The notes under the pieces were generated by a model. That model made no database searches. It had not been told where the DNA came from and worked only from the letters and a program-made list of their open reading frames with translations. Both the position numbers and the translations under genes were made by a program. This document shows, piece after piece, positions 24,844 through 33,731 of a DNA stretch of 51,472 nt. The stretch is from Iphinoe sp. HA4291-MV1 (lineage in GTDB: Bacteria; Cyanobacteriota; Cyanobacteriia; Cyanobacteriales; Nostocaceae): assembly GCA_019359415.1 (NCBI GenBank), contig JAHHHH010000054.1, positions 1-51,472 on the forward strand, written 5' to 3'. Within the stretch, counting starts at the first letter, position 1. Each line of letters starts with the position of its first letter.

Positions 24844-26997
24844 CTAGGGGCAACGATGATGAAGACCTCCTTGAGTACAAATGTAAGCTATTTGCTTGGC
24901 ATCCAAATTTTTGACTTGAGTGAAATCGACTCCCTCCACAACCGCAGATTGCGCCCCGATCGCTGGAGTTTGCACAAATTGCTCTGTTTGGTTTTGTTTG
25001 CTAGGCGAAAGAACTGCTCCTTGAAAATCAGCTCCGGTGAGATTCGCCTCTCGTAAATCTGCAAGGCTCAAGTCGGCATTTCGCAAGTTGGCATTTTCCA
25101 TATTGGCAGAGCGTAAAATAGCATTAGCAAGGCGAGTTGCGTTCAGGTTGGCATTGCTGAGATTGGCATGATCCAAATAAGCTCCTGTGAGATCTGCTCC
25201 TTGCCAGTCGGTTTTGGTTAAGTTGGCAAATGACAATTGCGTTCCTACTGCAATGACGCGACCTAAACGAGCGGCGTACAGATCCGCATCTTTCAGGTGT
25301 GCATTACTCAAGTCGGCTCCTGTCAAACTCACATTTTCTAAAACAGCACCCTGTAAATCAGCTCCCTCTAGCTGAGCGCTACTGAGGTTAGCACCAGTTA
25401 AACGTGCGTTGGATAAGTTAGCTTTGTTGAGAGTGGCGCGGCTCAAATCTGTACGGATCATGAGGACACGGCTGAGGTTAGCTTCCGCGAGATTCGCTTG
25501 CGTCATTCGTGCTTGACTTAAATCCGCAATCCAATCGTCATAGGTATCCCATCGACCATCATCGCCTGCTCCCCGAAAGCGACTCCCCTTAAAACTGCCA
25601 AAGGATAGGTTTGCGGATTTGAACTTAATTCCCCATAAATCAATTTTATCTAATACCAAGTTGAAGGAGCTTTGCTCAGAACCGTTCTGACCCAAGTGGA
25701 CATTGCTAAGGTCCAAACCATTGTTTTGACCGTTGTAAACAGCCAAAATCTTACTAATTGCATACTGGTTTGCTTGCAACTGCTTTTGTAGCACTTCTTG
25801 TGGTAAGGCTGTGCTACCCCTTCCAGGCTCTAACTCGCCAGTTAGGAGCTGATTTATACGTTTTAAATTGGGGATGGCATCAGGTCCAACGTTTACCAAA
25901 GCTTGCTGAATCGTTTCAACTAAAATTGGATTGGTTTCCTTAGACAGCAAATCGACAAGGTATTGGGTTGCTTGAGGGTCATTGAGAGTACCCATCGCCA
26001 AAATTGCTTTCTGGCGTTCCTCGTTTGTTGCAGTAGAGTTAGGATTTAACTGTTTGATCAGTGCAAGAAACTGCTGGCTGTTGCGCTGCTCAGTGATTCG
26101 CTGATTTTGCAGTGTTTGAATGTAAATTTGAGCACCTACTAAAGTTGCTAATATTGCACTCATACTGAGGAGTGCGATTCCAATCATTCTCTGATTTGAA
26201 TTTTGCGGTAACCACTGCCATAGCCTGGGTTGCTGGCTTGGCTGTTCTGGAGTGATCACAATTGATGCGATCGCAGCTTCCTCATCTGGCTCACTCAACT
26301 GAGACTGACTCCCCTTTGCATCACCTTGGGACTGCAGTGTCAATGGTTTGGTAGCATCTACAGTGTAGATCCCTGCAAATTTGTCATGCAATGCGCGACG
26401 GTTTTGCTGCCAAGAGAAGCCTATCGCTTCTAACACAAACATGATAGTTGCCAAGCTGGTAAAAGCACCTAAACTAGGAAACAAGAAGCTGTTGCGCCAG
26501 AGAAAATAGGTAACGGACATAGGCAAACCCCAACGACCAAGTCCTTCTCGTACCAAAACGGCTCCGAAACCGGGTGGTTTACCTTCAGCGTTGACAACTT
26601 TAATTCCAAATCGATGTTTTGCCAGTGTGCTACCAGTTTTAGCGAGTAAATACAACTGCCAACCTGAGAGTGTCAGAGGTGTTAGCAAGGCTATTGTCCA
26701 TAAGAAATTCGTGGGCCATGCTACGTTTCGGGTACCATAGCTGACAGGCAGAGCTAATGGACGGGCGATCGCACGTTCCGTTTGTACTAAGATGGGGTTG
26801 AGTGGTACTCGATTTAAATCGCTTCTAGAATTGGCATATGCACCCATCCCGAAAAGCACCAGTCCACTCGCAACCACCAGTGTGATTTCCGCTGCCCAAG
26901 CAGCAGTGCGCCTAGTTGCGAAGGACAGTGGATTGGATTTTTCAGGTTTTTTGGCTTGACTAGATTGGTTACTTCTCCTCACAATTGGGGTCGCCAT
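24844..26997 (-). CDS. RDD-domain, HEAT and pentapeptide-repeat membrane protein
   Basis: The 717-residue protein has three parts. An RDD-type membrane domain (about 20-215) holds several hydrophobic helices and LAKHRFGIKVVNAEGKPPG, with RRALHDKFAGI near its end. One further membrane helix (about 272-292) leads to two HEAT-like repeats (about 305-390, NPNSTATNEERQKAILAMG). The C-terminal half (about 430-700) is a right-handed pentapeptide-repeat helix with many A(D/N)Lxx units. Pentapeptide proteins are abundant in cyanobacteria and mostly of unknown role. It would be an inner-membrane protein displaying a repeat helix. The start ATG 26997 is followed by a basic N-terminus. Confidence 0.82.
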   Translation of the reverse strand: MATPIVRRSNQSSQAKKPEKSNPLSFATRRTAAWAAEITLVVASGLVLFGMGAYANSRSDLNRVPLNPILVQTERAIARPLALPVSYGTRNVAWPTNFLWTIALLTPLTLSGWQLYLLAKTGSTLAKHRFGIKVVNAEGKPPGFGAVLVREGLGRWGLPMSVTYFLWRNSFLFPSLGAFTSLATIMFVLEAIGFSWQQNRRALHDKFAGIYTVDATKPLTLQSQGDAKGSQSQLSEPDEEAAIASIVITPEQPSQQPRLWQWLPQNSNQRMIGIALLSMSAILATLVGAQIYIQTLQNQRITEQRNSQQFLALIKQLNPNSTATNEERQKAILAMGTLNDPQATQYLVDLLSKETNPILVETIQQALVNVGPDAIPNLKRINQLLTGELEPGRGSTALPQEVLQKQLQANQYAISKILAVYNGQNNGLDLSNVHLGQNGSEQSSFNLVLDKIDLWGIKFKSANLSFGSFKGSRFRGAGDDGRWDTYDDWIADLSQARMTQANLAEANLSRVLMIRTDLSRATLNKANLSNARLTGANLSSAQLEGADLQGAVLENVSLTGADLSNAHLKDADLYAARLGRVIAVGTQLSFANLTKTDWQGADLTGAYLDHANLSNANLNATRLANAILRSANMENANLRNADLSLADLREANLTGADFQGAVLSPSKQNQTEQFVQTPAIGAQSAVVEGVDFTQVKNLDAKQIAYICTQGGLHHRCP

Positions 26998-27061
26998 TGG
27001 ATAATTCCCTTTAACTTTATTATTTCTACGTCACTAGGCGTGTAAGTTGAAAAATAAACTA

Positions 27062-27403
27062 CTACTGATTTTGAGAGTGACTGGCTACCAAAAATTTGTA
27101 TCCAACGTACACTAAGATTGCCAATAGTGCCAAACTGATCGCAACAGTTACGAGTTTAAGTACTGCTTGTAGTATGGTAAAACCCAATAGCAAAACTACA
27201 CCAGAAACTACTAGCTTTCTCACTCTAGACAAATTGTGAAACCAGGTCAAAAATTGCACTAAGTAAGAGTCCGAGCTTGGAAAATCAGACTGAGAGGACT
27301 TTACTCTTTTTTGTGACTGTGGAATAATCACAGACGGTGTATTTATCTCTGCCTCTAATTTTTCGAGGCGACGCTTCAAGTCTTCTTCTGGTTGAGGATT
27401 CAT
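27062..27403 (-). CDS. Hypothetical membrane protein with N-terminal coiled coil
   Basis: ATG 27403, with AAGG six bases upstream, gives 113 residues. The N-terminus (PQPEEDLKRRLEKLEAEI) is a short charged coiled coil. The C-terminal half holds two hydrophobic segments (LVVSGVVLLLGFTILQAV and ISLALLAILVYVGYKFLV). Small proteins of this design are common in cyanobacteria and have no assigned function. It lies 65 bases upstream of the pentapeptide gene on the same strand and may be co-transcribed with it. Confidence 0.7.
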   Translation of the reverse strand: MNPQPEEDLKRRLEKLEAEINTPSVIIPQSQKRVKSSQSDFPSSDSYLVQFLTWFHNLSRVRKLVVSGVVLLLGFTILQAVLKLVTVAISLALLAILVYVGYKFLVASHSQNQ

Positions 27404-27844
27404 TTATTACCTTAGCTTAAACACGCTTATGAACAATGAACCAATAAAAGGATTTGGTTGGCGATTGTCTTAGTGATTTTAGCGGATGTGCAACGCAAAA
27501 CTTACTCAAACCGCATGTCGTTAATTAACAAGAGCGTTTGTGGAAATCCAGACTCGCTCTTACTCCATCTATCCACGGCTTTTGCTAAGTTCCGCAACGC
27601 CGGCGATATCGAATCAAATCAGAGGGTTTAGCAACCGCTCACACAAACCTACTCATATCTATTTAACTCATCACCCGGTTGTAAAAACTTCTCATATTCT
27701 GGAGAAAGTGCTCGTTGATTGTAACACAAGCGAATCGGGTTGACGCTTCCACGGCTTCAAGCTGTGGGATTCTCCCTTCATCCCGTTCTGCCTTCTTCTT
27801 TATTCGTGAGGGTTGTCCAGAATCCTTTTATTTATCTCTGTAAT
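27404..27844. other. Intergenic stretch with an IS200/IS605-type hairpin, no gene seen
   Basis: About 440 bases between the small membrane gene and the exopolysaccharide cluster. The hairpin CCACGGCTT-CA-AGCTGTGG at 27749-27767 (one G-U wobble) is followed by GATTCTCCC. It resembles the end hairpins of IS200/IS605/IS1341-type elements, but no transposase frame is visible next to it. An open frame at 27540-27743 is not convincing. The segment may be the relic end of a decayed element. Confidence 0.45.
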
Positions 27845-28945
27845 CTATAATATAGAAAATGATGAGTTATTTATGCTGCCAAATGTAGAGATAAGTTTTG
27901 TTACCAAAGCTTGCATATACTTACTATGATTGTATTGGTTGTGTACCAGTTCATAACCTCTATGAGCCTGGATTTCAGCTTTTTGAGAATTATTTAAGAG
28001 GCTCTGGATTGCTTGCTTCAGCCCGATGGGGTCACAGGGATTCACACCAGTTACGATACCTGAGTCAATCAGATCAGCAATAATTCCTGGCGAGTGAGTA
28101 ACTACTACAGGTCGCCGACACGCCATCGCTTCAAACAGAGTAGTGAGTCCAGCTTGATAGTTATTCTCAAAAAGGCTTAAGACAATGACGTCGGAATCGC
28201 GGTAAAGCTGCAATAACTCGCACCAGTCGTAGAAGCGAAACGACATATTATTTGGTGTAACTTTTGGAAATGATCGTTTTAATGCAGTTGTGCTGGGCGA
28301 GAAAGCGCAAACCTTCACATCAACATTCAAGTCTTGAGTTGCATTAGCGAGAGTTCGATAATCCCGTTTCTCCAAACCTCCACTACCAATCACTGGACGC
28401 GACTTATTTAATAAACTCGGTCCTGGTGTAAAGAAGGACAGATCTATAGGTAGTGAAGAAACTTGATAGATTTGGTTTTCGCCCAAGTGCAGGTAGTGTT
28501 GAAGGAATTCAGCCTGAGCAGGAGTGGTTGTTACAAACAAATCAATCCGGTTTGCTAGGTCAAACAGTTTCAACGCCAGACAAGCTCGTAGTCGGTTAAT
28601 GTTGTGAACAAAAACAATAATTTTGGGTCGCTTCCGTTTAGCACTGCAAAGTGCAGCAATTGGAAAGCCTATATGTTCACCAGTGCAATATATGACATCA
28701 TCCTTTTGAAGCTGTAAAGACAACTGGCGTGCTAAAGACCAATGTTTAGGATGACCGATAATCCTGGCACGTATTTTATCTATAGGTAACACTGGTTCAT
28801 CTACCGGTTGATGAATACTTGCTCCTAAAAGCTGACTCAAATCCCAGGTTGTATGTCTGGGATTTTTTCCTGCTTGAGCAGCTCGGGCGATCGCTTCTAG
28901 GTCACATGAAGGGCATAAAGCTATGTGATATTTCATCATACTCAT
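27845..28945 (-). CDS. Glycosyltransferase family 4
   Basis: A start at ATG 28945 gives 366 residues from MSMMKYHIALCPSCDLEAI; an earlier frame start at 29011 would add an unconserved extension. GT-B fold features are a central Rossmann-like CAFSPSTTALKR region and the donor-site signature ETxxxG-like GLTTLFEAMACRRPVVVTHS followed by GIVTGVNPCDP. GT4 enzymes transfer sugars from nucleotide donors with retention. It is the last gene of the exopolysaccharide cluster in transcription order, about 160 bases after the flippase. The sugar specificity cannot be predicted. Confidence 0.85.
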   Translation of the reverse strand: MSMMKYHIALCPSCDLEAIARAAQAGKNPRHTTWDLSQLLGASIHQPVDEPVLPIDKIRARIIGHPKHWSLARQLSLQLQKDDVIYCTGEHIGFPIAALCSAKRKRPKIIVFVHNINRLRACLALKLFDLANRIDLFVTTTPAQAEFLQHYLHLGENQIYQVSSLPIDLSFFTPGPSLLNKSRPVIGSGGLEKRDYRTLANATQDLNVDVKVCAFSPSTTALKRSFPKVTPNNMSFRFYDWCELLQLYRDSDVIVLSLFENNYQAGLTTLFEAMACRRPVVVTHSPGIIADLIDSGIVTGVNPCDPIGLKQAIQSLLNNSQKAEIQAHRGYELVHNQYNHSKYMQALVTKLISTFGSINNSSFSIL

Positions 28946-29106
28946 TTGGTCACAATGATTATTGTATAAAATACCGCAAAACCGTAACCAAAAATCGAGG
29001 GTTTTCTCCAAGGTACTTTGTCAGCAAATGTGTATATTATTAAATAATTTTTATATCGTTTAATCTAACCTGTACACGACACAACTTGATTTATAACTTA
29101 CGCAGC

Positions 29107-30462
29107 CTAACGATTTGCAAATTGGGTTAATAGTTGAACTGGTAATCCAAACCCCAAAGAATGACGAATGACTAAACATAAAGCAAGTATAGCGATAAAA
29201 AAGACAGTAGTTTGAATATCTTGGACAAAACAAGAGAGTTTTTCACGCCATAGTCCATAAAGATTGACTATATACAAAGGCAAATCGCTGAATGAAATGA
29301 CAACAATTGCTCCTAAAATGCCGAAATTTGCATTTGCAAAAGGTACACCTAGAGTAATGACTGCAAACCGAGCAAAATTACTTTGGGCAGAATATAAAGG
29401 TTTACGAATTGCTAATAGAGCAGGGCTAATAGTATAAAATAGAAGGGAAAACCAGATTCCACTGCACAAAATTGGCATCATCCAAGTTGCATCAGCATAC
29501 CTTTTGTCGTAAAGTATCGCAACCACTAGATCACCAATCGTCACTAGAATTGCTAATAGAACTGCACACCCTATCAATATGAGTCGCCGTTGGCGGATAA
29601 TTTTTGCTCGCAAACTTGTTCTTGGTAAATCAACTTGTTGGGAAACTGCAGGAAAAATAACTTTATAACTAATTTGTTTAATAATTTCTTTAGGAATATT
29701 TGCCAAGGTATAAGCTATTGTATAAACACCTAATAATTCAAACGAAAATATCTTGGCCAAAACCAAGCGGTCAGCTTGTTCAGCAGCGAACATGAGTGTG
29801 GATGCAATAAACATCCATTTTCCGAAAGACAGAATTTCTTTAACAGCATCTGTGTCCCACTCAAAGTGGTTAGAATATTTTGGGATTAACCAATAGCTGC
29901 TGATTAATTTGAATATTGCCGATATCACAGTTCCAACAGCTAAAGTCCAGATTTCTGGATAGAACCAAACTAAAACAATTAAGGTGGAAAAAAAGCATGC
30001 TTGCAATGTGAATTCATACAGAGCAAGTTTACCCAATTCCATTCGTCGATGTAGAGTATGTATGCTCGTAGAGCTAAATCCATCAATAACTACGGACAGC
30101 AGAACAATAGGAATGAGCCACAGCAAGCGTGGCTCATGATAGAATTTTGTCACTGGAAAGCTAATAGGTACGCAAAGAAGCCAAATAAGCACACCACGAA
30201 TAACTTGTATAGTCCAAGCAGTATTTAAAAAAGTAGGTTCATCACCTCGTTTACTGTTGATTATATTTTGAGCAATACCAATATCTGAAAAGAGTTCTAG
30301 ACCAATTCTGAGAGTCGTGACTAAAGCCATCAAACCAAAAAATTCTGGTTGTAGCAGGCGAGTCAGAACTAAATTATTCCCAAACCGTAAGATTTGAATG
30401 CCTCCAAAACCGAGAATTGTCCAGATTGCACCACGGATAGCAAGTTGTTTTAGAGATGCCAT
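29107..30462 (-). CDS. Polysaccharide flippase (Wzx/MOP superfamily)
   Basis: A start at ATG 30462 (MASLKQLAIRGAIWTILGFG) aligns with the usual beginning of Wzx proteins and gives 451 residues; 26 further codons upstream are open but not family-like. About 12 to 14 membrane helices are visible, with ARRGxxW-like spacing in the first helix and FGLMALVTTLRIG. Flippases of this type turn lipid-linked oligosaccharide repeat units across the inner membrane before polymerisation. With the O-antigen-ligase-like protein at 37765 and the BY-kinase at 41362, it defines a Wzx/Wzy-type pathway. Confidence 0.88.
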   Translation of the reverse strand: MASLKQLAIRGAIWTILGFGGIQILRFGNNLVLTRLLQPEFFGLMALVTTLRIGLELFSDIGIAQNIINSKRGDEPTFLNTAWTIQVIRGVLIWLLCVPISFPVTKFYHEPRLLWLIPIVLLSVVIDGFSSTSIHTLHRRMELGKLALYEFTLQACFFSTLIVLVWFYPEIWTLAVGTVISAIFKLISSYWLIPKYSNHFEWDTDAVKEILSFGKWMFIASTLMFAAEQADRLVLAKIFSFELLGVYTIAYTLANIPKEIIKQISYKVIFPAVSQQVDLPRTSLRAKIIRQRRLILIGCAVLLAILVTIGDLVVAILYDKRYADATWMMPILCSGIWFSLLFYTISPALLAIRKPLYSAQSNFARFAVITLGVPFANANFGILGAIVVISFSDLPLYIVNLYGLWREKLSCFVQDIQTTVFFIAILALCLVIRHSLGFGLPVQLLTQFANR

Positions 30463-30622
30463 AGTTTCAACAGAAATAAATTGGCGTTGCTGAATGAGAA
30501 TATGAATCATGTGTTCGCCCTTGACGACACTCCGTACCAATCTTCATTAGATACGCAACAGCAGTTTTAGCGTTCACTTGACAACGTGCCCTATTTTGCT
30601 GTTGTGTTGGCAGACTCTGATT

Positions 30623-32191
30623 TTATTCTGTGGTAGTCTTAACTTCAATATCCCATTGATCTTTGGAAATTAGATGCACTTGACGCACTACTTTCATAAA
30701 GTGAGGGCGTCCCCGGTAGACACACCAGATAAAAATTACCAGAGTCTGCCAATTGACTAATATAGAAATATCTTGAGTCCCTAAAGTGAGGGCAATAACA
30801 AGAAATCCAAACAGAAGGATACGGAGCAGTTGATACGGTAATTCTTCTGTCCAGTCATTTTTGGCAAAACGATAAACAAAATAAGGTATCCAGCGAGAAA
30901 TCACTTGTGCGACAAATAGCATTGCTCCGATCGCATTGATTTTTGTGACTACCAGAAAGCCAAAGCACTTGTAAGCTTGCAATATAAAGTAAAGCCAAGT
31001 TCGTGTTTGCTTATCAACATAGTTGTAAGCAAAAAAACTGACCCGTACAACTAGGAGTAAACTTATCCAGAGTGCCATGTTAGTCAAAGCTGTTCTTAGC
31101 AGGTCGAGGGTAATGACTTCAGAACCAAAACTTGTATCACTGAAGACAACTTTAGTCAATACCAGAATAATTATCCCCGGAACAGCGAAAAATACAGTCC
31201 AAAGCCAAGCATGCCATACACTGATTCGGTTCTTGTAGCGTTGGTAAGTTTCTGAGAGCTTTGGTTTTTTCTCAAACCGTTCAGCAATTATGTCATTTTC
31301 TATGTAGCCTAGTTCATAGATGCACCAGAAAGAAAGCATTAAAAATAGCATACTGATTGCATGAAGAATGGGCTGGCTATTTAGCCAACTCGCAGCTAGT
31401 ATCAAGACCAGAAAATCATCATATATGATCACGTTGACAAAAAATTTCTGACCTGGTCGCTTCGCTCGCTCTAGATACAGAAACGGAATATAAATATCAG
31501 CCATATCAGACATCGCCGGAACATACTTTGCTTCTGACCACAGAACTAAGCATGGAATTGCCACAGATGCAAGTAATGGGTTGTCATTCGTTGAATCCGT
31601 GACTGCGATCGCACGGGCTACTTCATCCTTACCCAATGATGCTATGACCAAGGAATTTTTTCCTTGCTGTCGGTCTATAGCTCCGCTCCAAAATCGACAA
31701 GCTATGATATCATCGAAAGTTATAGGTAGGTGTTTGGCGATCAAACGAACAATTAAACCAAATCCTAGGGTGACAAGTATGACACGTGAGTTTTCCTTCT
31801 TAGTAAGTGCCTGGATTAGGGTAGTGTTTCCATAAGCTTGAGCTAGCTGTTTGGCTCGCCATTGCCATAAAATTAAAGTCCAGGGAAAAAGCAGAGTTGC
31901 GATGAAAACCCGCATCCAATCTCGTGACACCTCTCCTTTAATTTCCCCTGGTAACCAATTCCAGGGTTTGAGAAAATTCAACAAGGTGAGCAATAACCAC
32001 CCAAAGATACGAGGATATAAGGTATTTAAATACTCTTCTGTTGAATTGCGGAGGAAGATAGTTTCATCTAAATCTACTAGGATTGGTGTATTATCTGGTG
32101 CAGTTTCAATAATTTTTACGACCTCTGATACGGAGGTTTCGTAATTTTGTAGGACTTCTGATGCAGAAGCTTCATCGTTTTGTTTGTTCAT
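30623..32191 (-). CDS. HAD-domain/polytopic membrane protein fusion (UbiA-like?)
   Basis: The 522-residue protein begins with a soluble HAD-type domain. DLDET (D40, D42, T44) gives the DxDxT catalytic loop, and GKDEVARAIAVTDSTNDNPL gives the late acidic motif. From about residue 260 it is a membrane protein with about eight helices. ELGYIENDIIAERFEKKPK faintly recalls the NDxxDxxxD signature of UbiA prenyltransferases, but the second aspartate is lacking. HAD-UbiA fusions occur in actinobacterial arabinan synthesis. Here a role in making or recycling a polyprenyl-phosphate carrier for the polysaccharide is inference. I do not know an exact characterised relative. Confidence 0.7.
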   Translation of the reverse strand: MNKQNDEASASEVLQNYETSVSEVVKIIETAPDNTPILVDLDETIFLRNSTEEYLNTLYPRIFGWLLLTLLNFLKPWNWLPGEIKGEVSRDWMRVFIATLLFPWTLILWQWRAKQLAQAYGNTTLIQALTKKENSRVILVTLGFGLIVRLIAKHLPITFDDIIACRFWSGAIDRQQGKNSLVIASLGKDEVARAIAVTDSTNDNPLLASVAIPCLVLWSEAKYVPAMSDMADIYIPFLYLERAKRPGQKFFVNVIIYDDFLVLILAASWLNSQPILHAISMLFLMLSFWCIYELGYIENDIIAERFEKKPKLSETYQRYKNRISVWHAWLWTVFFAVPGIIILVLTKVVFSDTSFGSEVITLDLLRTALTNMALWISLLLVVRVSFFAYNYVDKQTRTWLYFILQAYKCFGFLVVTKINAIGAMLFVAQVISRWIPYFVYRFAKNDWTEELPYQLLRILLFGFLVIALTLGTQDISILVNWQTLVIFIWCVYRGRPHFMKVVRQVHLISKDQWDIEVKTTTE

Positions 32192-32240
32192 TTTAAAAAC
32201 TTAGAGGCTGTTGGTAGACTTTTTCTGATAATCTATTCCA

Positions 32241-32414
32241 TATAGCAATCCGGTTTGATTTCTGAAATTATCTGCGTAGGAAGGGAACAGGGAACTCTTA
32301 ACAGGAAAGAAGGCTCTTTGAGGTGTACTGAGTTTTTTTCAAAAATCAAATAGGAGTCCTATAGCAATCCACACAGGTAAGGAGAGGGAGTTCTTAATAG
32401 AGAACTCTTAACAG
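32241..32414. repeat. Two copies of an interspersed repeat (TATAGCAATCC ... GAACTCTTAACAG)
   Basis: TATAGCAATCC occurs at 32241-32251 and 32360-32370. GAACTCTTAACAG occurs near 32292 and 32402, so two diverged copies of a repeat of about 55-65 bases lie in tandem. The reverse complement CCTGTTAAGAGTTCC is present again at 50733-50747. The rest of the 267-base gap holds no gene and should contain the promoter of the HAD fusion gene if that is not read from upstream. Confidence 0.7.
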
Positions 32415-32458
32415 AAGATTTAACAATTCATTTAGAAGTGTTGTAAGGATTGTGCAAC

Positions 32459-33727
32459 TTAGATGTGTTTTAGGCTAATTTTCTCAATCTGTTGTTGGTA
32501 ATCGGGACGAATAGGTTCGACCTTTCCCTGTAAGCTATGACTGATGAGCCGATGCAGTCGTGCAACTTCATGGTGTATGTTGAAGTCTTTTTCTACTTTG
32601 GCTCTTCCTGCTGTGCCAAATGCTGCTCTCATTTCATCGTCACCCAATAATTTTGCGATGCACTCTGTCAAAGAAACAGTGTCTCCGGGTGGAACAAGAT
32701 AGCCGTTGACACCATCTTCTACCAACTCACTTATACCAGCAATCTGGGTGGCGACCACAGGTACACCAGCCGCCATTGCTTCCATCAAGACGACTGGTAT
32801 TCCTTCAGCAAAGCTGGACATAACGAAAACATCGGTTTGCTGAACATAATTGCGTACTTCAGCTTGGGACTTATAGCCGACGAAATTGACATTTTGACTC
32901 AATCTCAACGTAGTCGTCATCTGTTCTAACTTCTGACGGTCTGGACCGTCACCTACGACTGTTAATAATATATTTGGATGCAATCGCTTCAAAGTCGCAA
33001 GGCTTTCTAGTAGAATAGGTAAACCTTTCGCCGCAGCTAATCGTCCTATAAAAAGCAAGCGTTTTCCGAACTCGTTGTGGGAAACGACATCAAATAAAGC
33101 TGGGTCAATACCGCAATGAATGATATGCATTCGATTCCATTTGTCAGTGGGTGCAAATATCATTCCTTGACTGCGAGCGTAGTAGCTGATACAACATACA
33201 AACAGCGATCGCTTGATTTTCTCGTCGAGTCGCCATTGATATGGACGGAAGAAGATGTACGGACCGTGCAAGGTGAAGCTATAAGTAAAACCGCCCATCT
33301 GGGCGGCGAGCATGGCAACAGTTCCACTAGCTTCTACAATATGGTTGTGTAGATGTACAATTTGCCTTTTTTTGATTTGTTTGGCAAGGATACCTGCTTC
33401 CAAAAAATAAAAGAATTGATAGAGTGCACCTCGCAATCCAGGTTGACTGGTTGATAATGCAAGCTTAATTGCTTGTAAGTATCTTTTTGGGGAAGCAAAT
33501 AATAGACTCAGGTGCGCCAGTAGTAAATGAATGGGATTGGGGGGAAGAATGTAGAAAGTGCGATCGCGCTCTAGTTTCTGTTCTTCTCCCACCATATGTT
33601 CATCCCCTGTTCGCCGAACAGAGAATGTGTGGACGTCCACACCCATTTCTCGCAAGGTTGTGACTTCTCGCTGGATGAAAGTATCTGTTGCTCTGGGATA
33701 TTCACCAGTTAGGTAAGCAATACGCAT
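32459..33727 (-). CDS. Glycosyltransferase family 4 (WcaL/colanic-acid-type)
   Basis: The 422-residue GT-B enzyme begins MRIAYLTGEYPRATDTFIQR, typical of the WcaL/exopolysaccharide group whose N-domain motif is (F)P..(S/T)xTFI..E. The acceptor-side HLHNHIVEAS and donor-site VMSSFAEGIPVVLMEAMAAG (E-x7-E motif) with ELVEDGVNGYLVPPGD are intact. The ribosome site GGAGG lies eight bases before ATG 33727 and overlaps the last codons of the upstream epimerase gene, so translation is probably coupled. It adds a sugar to the lipid-linked repeat unit. Confidence 0.92.
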   Translation of the reverse strand: MRIAYLTGEYPRATDTFIQREVTTLREMGVDVHTFSVRRTGDEHMVGEEQKLERDRTFYILPPNPIHLLLAHLSLLFASPKRYLQAIKLALSTSQPGLRGALYQFFYFLEAGILAKQIKKRQIVHLHNHIVEASGTVAMLAAQMGGFTYSFTLHGPYIFFRPYQWRLDEKIKRSLFVCCISYYARSQGMIFAPTDKWNRMHIIHCGIDPALFDVVSHNEFGKRLLFIGRLAAAKGLPILLESLATLKRLHPNILLTVVGDGPDRQKLEQMTTTLRLSQNVNFVGYKSQAEVRNYVQQTDVFVMSSFAEGIPVVLMEAMAAGVPVVATQIAGISELVEDGVNGYLVPPGDTVSLTECIAKLLGDDEMRAAFGTAGRAKVEKDFNIHHEVARLHRLISHSLQGKVEPIRPDYQQQIEKISLKHI

Positions 33728-33731
33728 AGAT

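Noticed and set aside
27540-27743. Open frame of 67 codons on the plus strand
   Set aside because: Starts without a ribosome site and does not resemble a transposase, although an IS-type hairpin follows at 27749.
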